A DNA stretch of 6,706 nt from Treponema sp. (GTDB lineage Bacteria; Spirochaetota; Spirochaetia; Treponematales; Breznakiellaceae): assembly GCA_031271075.1 (NCBI GenBank), contig JAISWN010000161.1, forward strand, positions 1-6,706, in the 5' to 3' direction. The position numbers and the translations under genes were made by a program. The notes below the pieces were generated by a model, which saw nothing but the letters and a program-made list of their open reading frames with translations, did no database searches and was not told where the DNA came from. This document shows, piece by piece, positions 1-5,760 of the stretch. The stretch's first letter is position 1. Each line of letters begins with the position of its first letter.

Positions 1-1152
1 ATACGGCGGGAGCATCACTACCGCAGCGGCGACAAGTGGTGTATCTACCCCATGTACGACTTCCAGCATCCCCTGTCGGACGCCAAAGAGGGAATCACCC
101 ATTCCCTCTGTTCCCTGGAATACGAGATCCACCGGCCCCTCTACGAATGGTTCATCAGGGAGGCGGAGGTCTTCCCCTCCCGGCAGATCGAATTCGCCCG
201 GCTCAACCTGACCCATACGGTGATGAGCAAGCGCTGGCTTTTAAAGCTGGTACAGGAAAAGTACGTCTCCGGCTGGGACGATCCCCGTATGCCCACCATC
301 GCGGGGCTCCGCCGCCGGGGTTACACCCCGGAGGCTATCCGCAGTTTTGTCTCCCAAATCGGCATCGCCAAAACCGACAGCATGGTGGACATCGCCTTTC
401 TGGAGTACTGCCTCCGGGAGGATCTGAACAAGCGGGCCCTGAGGGTTATGGCGGTGCTGAAACCCCTGAAACTCATCATCGAAAACTGGCCGGAAGGCAA
501 GGTCGAGGAGCTTGAGGCGGTGAATAACCCCGAAGATGAAAGCGCCGGAAAGCGGAAGATCGCCTTTGGCCGGGAACTCTGGATCGAGGGGGACGACTTT
601 ACCGAGAACCCGCCGCCCAAGTATTTCCGCCTCTACCCGCCTACCCCGGAGCGGCCCGGAAACAGTGTCCGGCTCCGTTACGGCTACATCGTTACCTGTA
701 CCGGCTTTGACAAGAACGCCGCCGGGGAGATTAGCGCCGTGCGCTGCACCTGCGATCCCGAAACCAGGGGGGGCAACGCCCCGGACAACAGAAAGGTGAA
801 GGGTACTATTCACTGGGTGTCCGTTGCCCACGCCGTACCCGTTGAGGTGCGTATCTACGATTACCTTTTCACGGCCCAGCGGCCCATGGAGGTTCCGCCG
901 GGGGGGAGTTTTACCGACAACCTCAACCCCAATTCCCTGGAGCTGATCGGCGGCGCCTGGGGCGAACCGTCCCTGGCAAATGCCGATCCGGCGGCCTACT
1001 ATCAGTTTGAACGGCTGGGCTACTTTGTCCGGGATACCCCCGCCATACCGGGACCTGAAGGCGGCAAAGCGGAAAGCGGGAAACTGGTGTTTAATAAAAC
1101 TATCGGCCTGCGGGACACTTGGGCAAAGGTGAACAAGGGCAGCCGGGGATAA
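1..1152 (+). CDS. glnS: Glutaminyl-tRNA synthetase, C-terminal two thirds (5' end outside window)
   Basis: This cytoplasmic class I aminoacyl-tRNA synthetase charges tRNA-Gln with glutamine using ATP. The frame is open from base 1, so the N-terminal Rossmann half with the HIGH motif (roughly 190 residues, judged against the E. coli enzyme) lies outside the window. About 383 codons remain. Visible family signatures are [10 protein letters not shown] near the left edge, [12 protein letters not shown], the KMSKS-equivalent VMSKR at bases 220-234, [24 protein letters not shown], and then the two-barrel anticodon-binding region with [28 protein letters not shown] and the C-terminal motif [13 protein letters not shown]. 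It ends at TAA 1150-1152 with no sign of damage. Its presence implies direct glutaminylation rather than sole reliance on the GatCAB amidotransferase route. Bacterial GlnRS is generally held to have been acquired from eukaryotes. Identification is near certain. Confidence 0.97.
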   Translation: MRREHHYRSGDKWCIYPMYDFQHPLSDAKEGITHSLCSLEYEIHRPLYEWFIREAEVFPSRQIEFARLNLTHTVMSKRWLLKLVQEKYVSGWDDPRMPTIAGLRRRGYTPEAIRSFVSQIGIAKTDSMVDIAFLEYCLREDLNKRALRVMAVLKPLKLIIENWPEGKVEELEAVNNPEDESAGKRKIAFGRELWIEGDDFTENPPPKYFRLYPPTPERPGNSVRLRYGYIVTCTGFDKNAAGEISAVRCTCDPETRGGNAPDNRKVKGTIHWVSVAHAVPVEVRIYDYLFTAQRPMEVPPGGSFTDNLNPNSLELIGGAWGEPSLANADPAAYYQFERLGYFVRDTPAIPGPEGGKAESGKLVFNKTIGLRDTWAKVNKGSRG

Positions 1153-1268
1153 GACGCCGGCGCTCTCCCCGTTAAGCTCAATCCGGTATGCCTTGCAACA
1201 GCCGGAACCTTATGCGATATAAAACCGAATCAACCTTCCCTCCCGAACTCCCGGTTTAGGCCCCCCCT

Positions 1269-1287
1269 ATATTACGTCGATATTACG
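1269..1287 (+). repeat. Direct repeat ATATTACG x2, 11-base period, upstream of murE promoter
   Basis: ATATTACG occurs at 1269-1276 and again at 1280-1287, so the copies start 11 bases apart, about one helical turn. The second copy ends five bases before the proposed -35 hexamer of murE. Tandem half-sites with this period in this position resemble an activator binding site. That role is inference; chance recurrence of an 8-mer in an AT-richer gap is possible. Confidence 0.35.
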
Positions 1288-1292
1288 CACGC

Positions 1293-1321
1293 TTTACCGG
1301 CAAACCGAAAGATATTAAAAT
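1293..1321 (+). promoter_or_regulatory. Candidate murE promoter, possibly giving a leaderless message
   Basis: TTTACC (1293-1298, 4 of 6 to the sigma-70 -35 consensus) and TAAAAT (1316-1321, 5 of 6 to the -10) are separated by exactly 17 bases. Transcription would start about six or seven bases after 1321, at or next to the A of the murE ATG at 1328. There is no Shine-Dalgarno sequence in front of that ATG, which fits a leaderless transcript. The prediction comes from consensus matching only. Confidence 0.4.
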
Positions 1322-1327
1322 AATCAA

Positions 1328-2953
1328 ATGGATCGGCGTCTTTCAGGTTTTTTTACTCCCCTTACCGCGGCCCGGTCAGCTTACCTTGACGGCAAAGCCG
1401 CGTCTTTTTCGCTGCCGGGAGACCCCCTGGTTACGGGGCTGGAATACGATTCCCGAAAGGTAAAGCCGGGAAACCTCTACTTCGCCTTAAAGGGCCTCCA
1501 TACGGACGGGCATAAGTATATCCCGGATGCGGTGGAAAACGGGGCTTCCGTGGTGGTTCACCAGGACGGGCTAAGCCCGGAAGATTTTAAGCGGGAGACG
1601 GTCTTTCTCCGGGTCAGGGATTCCCGCTTTGCCATGTCCCCCATAGCCGCCGCCTTTTACGGCTACCCTTCCCGGCGCATGACGGTTATCGGGGTAACCG
1701 GTACCGAGGGGAAGAGCACCACCGTGTACCTTATCTGGCAGCTCCTGCGAATTTTGGGAAAAAGGGCAGGTTTTTTCTCTACCGTCCAGTACAGCCTGGG
1801 GGGGGATGAATTGCCGAACCCGGAACACCAGACTACCCCGGAGGCTGCCCAAGTCCAGCGGCTCCTCTACGAAATGGCGGAAGGGGGCGCGGAATACGCG
1901 GTGGTGGAGAGCAGTTCCCACGGCCTTTCGCCCCGGACAAACCGTCTGGGGGACGTGGATTTTACCGTGGCGGTTATGACCAACATGGCCCGCGAACACC
2001 TGGAATTTCACGGAACCTGGGAGCAGTACCGGGACGACAAGGGGAACCTCTTCCGGGCCCTGGGACGGCACGGCGAATCCGGTGAATATCCGGCTTCTTT
2101 CGGCGTTATCAACGCCGACGATCCCAGCGCCGCATGGTTCGCCGCCGAGACGATCCGGGAAGTCCTGACTTACAGCGTTAACGGGCTGGAGGCGGATCTT
2201 TCAGTCCGATCCATCGAAAGCGGCGCCTACGGGAACTGGTACGAGGTACTGGTTCGGGAAACCGGTGAAACCATTGATGTTCGGGACAAGCTCCCCGGCG
2301 GCTTCAACGCGGGGAACGTGCTTGCCTCCCTGCTGGTTGTTTCGAAGCTCCTGGCCCTGCCGCCAGGGGAGATAGCCGCCCGGATACCCCGGCTTAAACC
2401 GGTACGGGGCCGCATGACCAGTATCCGCAACAAGCTGGGTATAGAAATACTGGTGGATTACGCCCACACCCCTTCTTCCTTCGAAACCATATTCCCCCCC
2501 TTCCGTCTCAGGCTGAAAAAATCCGGAGGGCGCATCATCAGCCTTTTCGGCTCCGCGGGGGAACGGGATACCCAAAAACGAAGCGAGCAGGGGCGGATCG
2601 GGGCGAAGTATTCGGACTACATCGTTCTTACCGATGAGGATCCCCGGGGCGAAAAACCCATGGATATCCTTGAGGAGATAGCCAGGGGCTGTCTTGCCTC
2701 CCCGGAAGACGAAACTGCCCCGCGGGAAGAGAAGGGCGCGCCGAAATGGAAGCGGGACGGGAACCTTTTCCTTATCCCCGACCGGCCCAAAGCCATACGG
2801 AAGGCCCTTTCCCTGGCGAAACCCGGCGACCTGGTGCTGCTCCTGGGGAAAGGGCATGAGAATTCGATCATCTATGCGGATCGGATCATGCCCTACGACG
2901 AGATTGGGGAAGCGGAAAAAGCGGCGGCGGAACTGGAGGCCGGAGGCGCTTGA
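1328..2953 (+). CDS. murE: UDP-N-acetylmuramoyl-tripeptide synthetase (MurE ligase)
   Basis: This cytoplasmic ATP-dependent ligase adds the third amino acid to UDP-MurNAc-L-Ala-D-Glu during peptidoglycan synthesis. The protein has 541 residues, slightly longer than most MurE. The N-terminal UDP-binding domain includes GLEYDSRKVKPGNLYFALKG. The central ATPase domain has the P-loop GVTGTEGKST (122-131), ESSSHG (194-199), TNMAREH (218-224) and the likely carbamylated lysine K238 in DDKGNLF. The C-terminal domain shows LKPVRGRM, VDYAHTP (D377), GSAGERD (408-414) and GKGHE (507-511). The substrate-selecting DNPR of diaminopimelate ligases reads EDPR here (437-440), so the residue added (diaminopimelate, ornithine or lysine) cannot be fixed from sequence. 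About 20 residues of extra, charged sequence follow near 456-475. ATG 1328 is the first start after an in-frame TAA (1316-1318) and has no ribosome site. Confidence 0.95.
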   Translation: MDRRLSGFFTPLTAARSAYLDGKAASFSLPGDPLVTGLEYDSRKVKPGNLYFALKGLHTDGHKYIPDAVENGASVVVHQDGLSPEDFKRETVFLRVRDSRFAMSPIAAAFYGYPSRRMTVIGVTGTEGKSTTVYLIWQLLRILGKRAGFFSTVQYSLGGDELPNPEHQTTPEAAQVQRLLYEMAEGGAEYAVVESSSHGLSPRTNRLGDVDFTVAVMTNMAREHLEFHGTWEQYRDDKGNLFRALGRHGESGEYPASFGVINADDPSAAWFAAETIREVLTYSVNGLEADLSVRSIESGAYGNWYEVLVRETGETIDVRDKLPGGFNAGNVLASLLVVSKLLALPPGEIAARIPRLKPVRGRMTSIRNKLGIEILVDYAHTPSSFETIFPPFRLRLKKSGGRIISLFGSAGERDTQKRSEQGRIGAKYSDYIVLTDEDPRGEKPMDILEEIARGCLASPEDETAPREEKGAPKWKRDGNLFLIPDRPKAIRKALSLAKPGDLVLLLGKGHENSIIYADRIMPYDEIGEAEKAAAELEAGGA

Positions 2954-2978
2954 TAGAAAAATTATTCCGATATATTTT
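2950..2978 (+). promoter_or_regulatory. Possible internal promoter for the dipeptidase gene
   Basis: TTGATA (2950-2955) overlaps the murE stop codon and is followed after 17 bases by TATTTT (2973-2978) in an AT-rich patch. Spacing is good but the -10 match is poor, so this is a weak candidate. The 54-base gap would also allow simple read-through from murE. Confidence 0.25.
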
Positions 2979-2994
2979 ATATGAAAACTATGAA

Positions 2995-3001
2995 AAGGGA
3001 G
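2995..3001 (+). promoter_or_regulatory. Ribosome binding site fixing the dipeptidase start
   Basis: AAGGGAG lies six bases before ATG 3008. Two earlier in-frame ATGs, at 2981 and 2990, have no comparable site, and the ribosome site itself lies inside the reading frame they would open. The start at 3008 is therefore preferred. Confidence 0.75.
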
Positions 3002-3007
3002 TGTGTT

Positions 3008-4429
3008 ATGGCAAAGGAACCGGATGAGGGATTCATCAAAAAACTGGAGGCTTGGACGGAGGCGCACCGGGAAGAACTGGTGGCGGACCTGATAGGGCTG
3101 GTTAATATCCGCAGCGTGAAGGAAGCGCCGGCGGACAATCAGCCTTTTGGCCCCGGCCCCGCCGCGGTAATTGACCGGGGGCTGGAACTGGGAAGACGCT
3201 ATGGCTTTGAAACCGAAAACGACGAATATTACACCCTGAGTTTTATCCTGAAAGGCCGGACTGAAAGGGAACTGGGCATCATCAGTCATGTTGACGTGGT
3301 GCCCGAGGGGAACGGCTGGACTTACGAACCCTACAACGCCAGGGTTGTGGACGGCTACATTGTGGGCCGGGGTTCGGGGGACGACAAGGGGCCTTCGGTG
3401 GCGGCGCTTTACGCGCTACGGGCACTGGGGGACCTGGACGCCGGGTTAAACCACTCGGTCCGGCTTATCTGGGGCGCCAATGAGGAAAGCGGCATGGAAG
3501 ATGTTAAACACTACGTCAAAACCCATGCCGTACTCCCCGACTTTACCATTGTTGCCGACGGCGGATTTTCGGTAAACATAGGCGAGAAGGGAGGGCTCTC
3601 GGCGAATCTGGTCTTTGATACGGGCCCGGACTCAGGGATCCTGGATTTCAGCGGGGGCGTGGCAAGGAACGCCGTGCCGGACTCCGCCTTTATCGTACTC
3701 AAGGCGGAGCTGTCCAAGGTACAGGCGGCCCTGGACGGGAAGGACGCGGCGGTATCCGGGGAAGACGGGGCGGTAAAAGTGGAAGCCCGTGGGGTGGCGA
3801 GCCACGCGGCGCGGCCCGAAGGATCGGTAAACGCCATCCGGAAACTGGCCCGGATCATCACCGACGCGAAACTTCTGGACGGCAGGGCATATAAGGCGGT
3901 GGAATGTATCGCCGATGTTTTTTCCGATTACTACGGCGCGGGATTGGGTATAGCCTCGGAAGACGATGTTTCGGGAAAGACCACCCACATCGGCGGCCTT
4001 ATCAGCTTTGAGGGAGGAAAATTGATACAGAATTTCGATTCCCGGGTGGCTATCCGCACCGATCCGGCCAGCCTGATCCCAAAACTGGAAGCCCTGGGAA
4101 AGGAAAAGGGATTTACCGTGGAACGGCTCCGCAGCAGCCCTTCCCGTTACGACCCGCCGGACAGCCCCCCGGTAAAGATACTGTTTGAAACAGGGAAACA
4201 GTTCCTGGGCGACAAGCTCAAGCCTCCCGCCACCAGCGGCGGGGGAACCCACGCTAAGTACTTTCCCCGCTCCATCCCCTTCGGGGCAGGTTTTCCCCCG
4301 GCGGAGGGGGAAAAGGAGAAATTCGGTTCCGCCCACGCGGCCAACGAGGCCGCCGCTATAGAGGATCTCTTAAAAGCGGTGCAGATCTACGCGGTGGATC
4401 TGATCCGCCTGGACAAACTGTACGCTTAA
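3008..4429 (+). CDS. PepV-like dinuclear zinc dipeptidase (M20 family)
   Basis: This is a probable cytoplasmic metallodipeptidase of the PepV/Xaa-His dipeptidase branch of family M20, which cleaves a range of unblocked dipeptides. It has 473 residues, the usual PepV size. The metal-site motifs are in order: SHVDVVP (ligand H94, with D96 beside the catalytic centre), RGSGDDKGP (bridging D125), NEESG (catalytic E159 and ligand E160), VADGGFSV (D184) and, near the C terminus, SAHAANE with H443 in the position of the last PepV ligand. Between them GVASHAARPEGSVNAI matches the lid domain, and GGGTHAKYFPR is the substrate-side loop. No signal peptide is visible. It follows murE on the same strand after 54 bases, so co-transcription is likely, and a role in recycling cell-wall or nutrient dipeptides is plausible. 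Residue roles are transferred from PepV by motif matching; exact substrates are unknown. Confidence 0.9.
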   Translation: MAKEPDEGFIKKLEAWTEAHREELVADLIGLVNIRSVKEAPADNQPFGPGPAAVIDRGLELGRRYGFETENDEYYTLSFILKGRTERELGIISHVDVVPEGNGWTYEPYNARVVDGYIVGRGSGDDKGPSVAALYALRALGDLDAGLNHSVRLIWGANEESGMEDVKHYVKTHAVLPDFTIVADGGFSVNIGEKGGLSANLVFDTGPDSGILDFSGGVARNAVPDSAFIVLKAELSKVQAALDGKDAAVSGEDGAVKVEARGVASHAARPEGSVNAIRKLARIITDAKLLDGRAYKAVECIADVFSDYYGAGLGIASEDDVSGKTTHIGGLISFEGGKLIQNFDSRVAIRTDPASLIPKLEALGKEKGFTVERLRSSPSRYDPPDSPPVKILFETGKQFLGDKLKPPATSGGGTHAKYFPRSIPFGAGFPPAEGEKEKFGSAHAANEAAAIEDLLKAVQIYAVDLIRLDKLYA

Positions 4430-4572
4430 CGGCCTTTGCCAAAAGCGCCGTCCAGCATCTCCAGCAGAGCCCGGCGGTTTTTGTACCGGACCCGGTAGTG
4501 GCTAACACTATTGCGGGCGGCACAGGCGGTCTCAGGACGCTGCTGGGCGGGCGGGTAGCGGCGGGTATCCAC
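4426..4572 (-). CDS. Small unrecognised minus-strand open frame, possibly a gene remnant
   Basis: From GTG at 4572-4570 the minus strand encodes 48 codons ending in TAA at 4428-4426, which overlaps the dipeptidase stop codon by two bases, tail to tail. The predicted protein is strongly basic at its end (SVSHYRVRYKNRRALLEML, then DGAFGKGR). Codon choice (CTG, GAG, GAC, CGC, CGG, GCC) is like that of the real genes nearby. The frame also stays open upstream of the GTG for at least eight codons. No good ribosome site serves this GTG: AGGAG at 4600-4596 is 23 bases away. I recognise no family. It could be a short protein, the surviving C terminus of a deleted gene, or a chance frame. Confidence 0.3.
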   Translation of the reverse strand: MDTRRYPPAQQRPETACAARNSVSHYRVRYKNRRALLEMLDGAFGKGR

Positions 4573-4579
4573 AAGTTGT

Positions 4580-4595
4580 ATACTGTGTACAGTAT
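4580..4595. promoter_or_regulatory. Perfect 7-2-7 dyad, candidate operator
   Basis: ATACTGT-GT-ACAGTAT is a perfect inverted repeat with a two-base centre, the size and form of many TetR- or GntR-type operators. It sits 15 bases upstream of the AGGAG ribosome site of the next gene and overlaps a possible -10, TATACT (4579-4584). No convincing -35 is present 17 bases earlier (TAGCGG). The cognate regulator is unknown; the TetR-family gene at 5761 is the only regulator in view. Confidence 0.55.
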
Positions 4596-4625
4596 CTCCT
4601 AAGAGTGAAAGGAGCCTGTGCGGTT

Positions 4626-5009
4626 TTGGATCGTTACCGCGAATACAGGGAAACTTTCTCGGCGCCTGTCTTTGCCGGGCACCGCATAAGCCATACCGAC
4701 GAGAAGCAGACTTTTCATATCCACTTCCGGCCCTTCGCCGATCCTTTTCTGCTGCTCCTTTCCGGCGAAGATGCCGGGGAGCTTATTGCCCTGTACGAAA
4801 ACCTTATTGCCGTCACCGGTAACGCGGGCCTTAAGGGCAATTTTGGCCGTGATTTACAGGCAAAGTTTATCCTGGGGATCCTTCTTATCAAGGTAAACGC
4901 TTTGTACCGGCAGGCGCACGACATAACTACCGACTCCATCGGAAGGGATTGCAGCCGTATAAAGGAAACAGGCCTTACACGCAGCTTTGATGAGGCAAAC
5001 GGGCGTTAA
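4626..5009 (+). CDS. Uncharacterised 127-residue protein upstream of manA
   Basis: I do not recognise this protein. The frame opens at GTG 4605, but AAAGGAG (4608-4614) is inside that frame and lies 11 bases before an in-frame TTG at 4626, so TTG is the better start. The product begins LDRYREYRETFSAPVFAGHR, then alternates short strand-like stretches (TFHIHF, FLLLLSG) with helix-like ones (GELIALYENLIAV, AKFILGILLIKVNALYRQ). It has no signal peptide, no clear membrane helix and no cysteine cluster, so it is probably a small soluble protein. Codon use resembles the flanking genes. Its stop at 5007-5009 is four bases before the ATG of the manA remnant, so the two were probably one transcription unit under the dyad at 4580. 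It looks intact even though manA is broken. Confidence 0.65.
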   Translation: MDRYREYRETFSAPVFAGHRISHTDEKQTFHIHFRPFADPFLLLLSGEDAGELIALYENLIAVTGNAGLKGNFGRDLQAKFILGILLIKVNALYRQAHDITTDSIGRDCSRIKETGLTRSFDEANGR

Positions 5010-5013
5010 GCGT

Positions 5014-5430
5014 ATGTATGAGGAAAAGACGCAGGTTTTCAAATTGACCTCCGAACGGATCTGGCGAACCTACCTGGGCGGAAAATTGCTGGATAGTCTG
5101 CACGGCAAATCCGGCGGTGAAGACGGACACTTCCCCGAAGATATGGATTATGTCCCTGGTGTCCGTGCGCAGTGCCGGACGGGAAGACAAGACAGAAGGT
5201 TTAAGCCGGTTAGCGGATGATACGTCAGTTACCCTGAAAAGCCTGGTGGAGGCTCGTCCCGCCCCGAAATGCTGGGTCGCGCCCATGCGGAAAAGTACGG
5301 CCCCTCTGCAGGCGTCCTGGTCAAGCTCATTGATTCCTCTGAGCGTCTTACCGTGCAGGTCCATCCCACCCGCGAGAAATCCCGAAAGCTCTTTCAGTCC
5401 CCCTTTCGTTTCCGAACCCTCCTCACTTAG
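5014..5430 (+). pseudogene. manA: Mannose-6-phosphate isomerase, type I, frameshifted and truncated
   Basis: The intact enzyme would be a cytoplasmic zinc protein interconverting mannose-6-phosphate and fructose-6-phosphate. The reading starts at ATG 5014 with MYEEKTQVFKLTSERIWRTY, LGGKLLDSLHGK and HFPED (frame 1). At about 5143 one extra A moves it to frame 2 (WIMSLVSVRSAGRED, EGLSRLADDTSVTLKSL, VEARPA). At about 5264, in a run of C, it returns to frame 1 (EMLGRAHAEKYG, GVLVKLIDSSERLTVQVHPT). The last stretch holds the diagnostic zinc pair Q (5356-5358) and H (5362-5364). After FQSPF (about 5406), where the family continues with GKTEAW, resemblance ends abruptly and frame 1 stops at TAG 5428-5430. 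About 130 of more than 300 residues remain, so the product cannot be active. The two frameshifts compensate and could be sequencing errors; the truncation cannot. Confidence 0.82.
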
Positions 5431-5600
5431 GTCAGGGTCCCTGCGGTTCAGTTCCCCCGCTTCTTCGGTACTATGGCTACACGCTTCCGATGGTTCGCCA
5501 CTCCTTCCCGGATGAGGTGCATAGAGTTTCCTCTATGGTCTCATAAGGTTATGCTGAAAGGTTTCTCCTATATCCTCCTTTCACGAGCTTTCGTGTCGCA
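5407..5600 (-). other. Hairpin-rich non-coding segment, possible group II intron or other structured-RNA fragment
   Basis: No frame codes here. The segment begins where manA resemblance ends and contains a dense series of inverted repeats: GAACC/GGTTC (5414-5418 with 5445-5449) enclosing CAGGG-T-CCCTG (5433-5443); an imperfect CACTCC/GAGGTG (5499-5504 with 5514-5519); CATAGAG/CTCTATG (5520-5526 with 5531-5537); CATAA/TTATG (5542-5553); GAAAGG/CCTTTC (5556-5561 with 5577-5582); and CACGA/TCGTG (5582-5595). Read from the minus strand, the 7-bp stem carries a GAAA loop, a GNRA tetraloop typical of structured RNAs, which suggests that strand is the RNA. A short frame there, VAIVPKKRGN, recalls the region before reverse transcriptases in some group II introns. 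No reverse transcriptase, domain V or intron ends are visible. The mobile-element origin is inference; the hairpins are seen directly. Confidence 0.4.
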
Positions 5601-5704
5601 ACGTGGTAAATATTCTTGTTGCTAAAGAAAACGGGTGGAGAAATCAAGGTTACCGTTCCGTCCGTGATGGTCCTCTGGTTGAATTCGGAATTCCCGGGCT
5701 TTAA
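5597..5704 (+). pseudogene. Orphan C-terminal tail of an unidentified gene
   Basis: An open stretch ending in TAA 5702-5704 reads RNVVNILVAKENGWRNQG, then YRSVRDGPLVEFGIPGL. The composition looks like a protein end rather than noise. A GTG at 5603 could start a 33-residue peptide, but there is no ribosome site. It does not resemble the C terminus of phosphomannose isomerases as I know them, so it is probably the 3' end of another gene left after the rearrangement that truncated manA. It could also be chance. Confidence 0.25.
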
Positions 5705-5714
5705 TCAACACTCG

Positions 5715-5743
5715 TTGAATTATAACCGCCGATATGGTATACT
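5715..5743 (+). promoter_or_regulatory. Sigma-70-type promoter of the TetR-family gene
   Basis: TTGAAT (5715-5720) and TATACT (5738-5743) are separated by exactly 17 bases, the best promoter match in the window. Transcription should start near 5750, giving a leader of about ten bases that begins at the ribosome site GGGAGG (5751-5756), four bases before ATG 5761. CCGCC (5726-5730) and GGCGG (5747-5751) form an inverted repeat around the -10, a possible autoregulatory site. Confidence 0.7.
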
Positions 5744-5760
5744 CTTGGCGGGGAGGTTCC

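Larger units (their letters stand above)
1153..1327. other. glnS-murE intergenic gap, no gene
   Basis: These 175 bases carry no credible open frame. A loose inverted repeat, AAACCG (1222-1227) with CGGTTT (1252-1257), has a 24-base loop and no following T-run, so it is not convincing as a terminator for glnS. The right half holds an 11-base-spaced direct repeat and a probable murE promoter, listed separately. Confidence 0.6.

Noticed and set aside
2981..3007. Longer dipeptidase start at ATG 2981 or 2990
   Set aside because: The only good ribosome site, AAGGGAG at 2995-3001, lies inside that extension and points to ATG 3008.
2201..3289. A 362-codon open frame on the minus strand opposite murE and the start of the dipeptidase gene
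   Set aside because: It spans two well-identified plus-strand genes and their gap, its product has no recognisable domain, and long antisense frames are common in GC-rich coding DNA.
3632..4336. A 234-codon minus-strand frame inside the dipeptidase gene
   Set aside because: It lies wholly opposite residues of a clear M20 dipeptidase, has no ribosome site and no family-like motifs.
4429..4451. ACGGC/GCCGT inverted repeat just after the dipeptidase gene, a possible terminator
   Set aside because: The stem is only five pairs with a 13-base loop and there is no T-run on either side, so intrinsic termination is not supported.
5734..5760. Longer TetR start at ATG 5734
   Set aside because: That ATG lies in the spacer of the promoter, upstream of the expected transcription start, while GGGAGG sits before ATG 5761.
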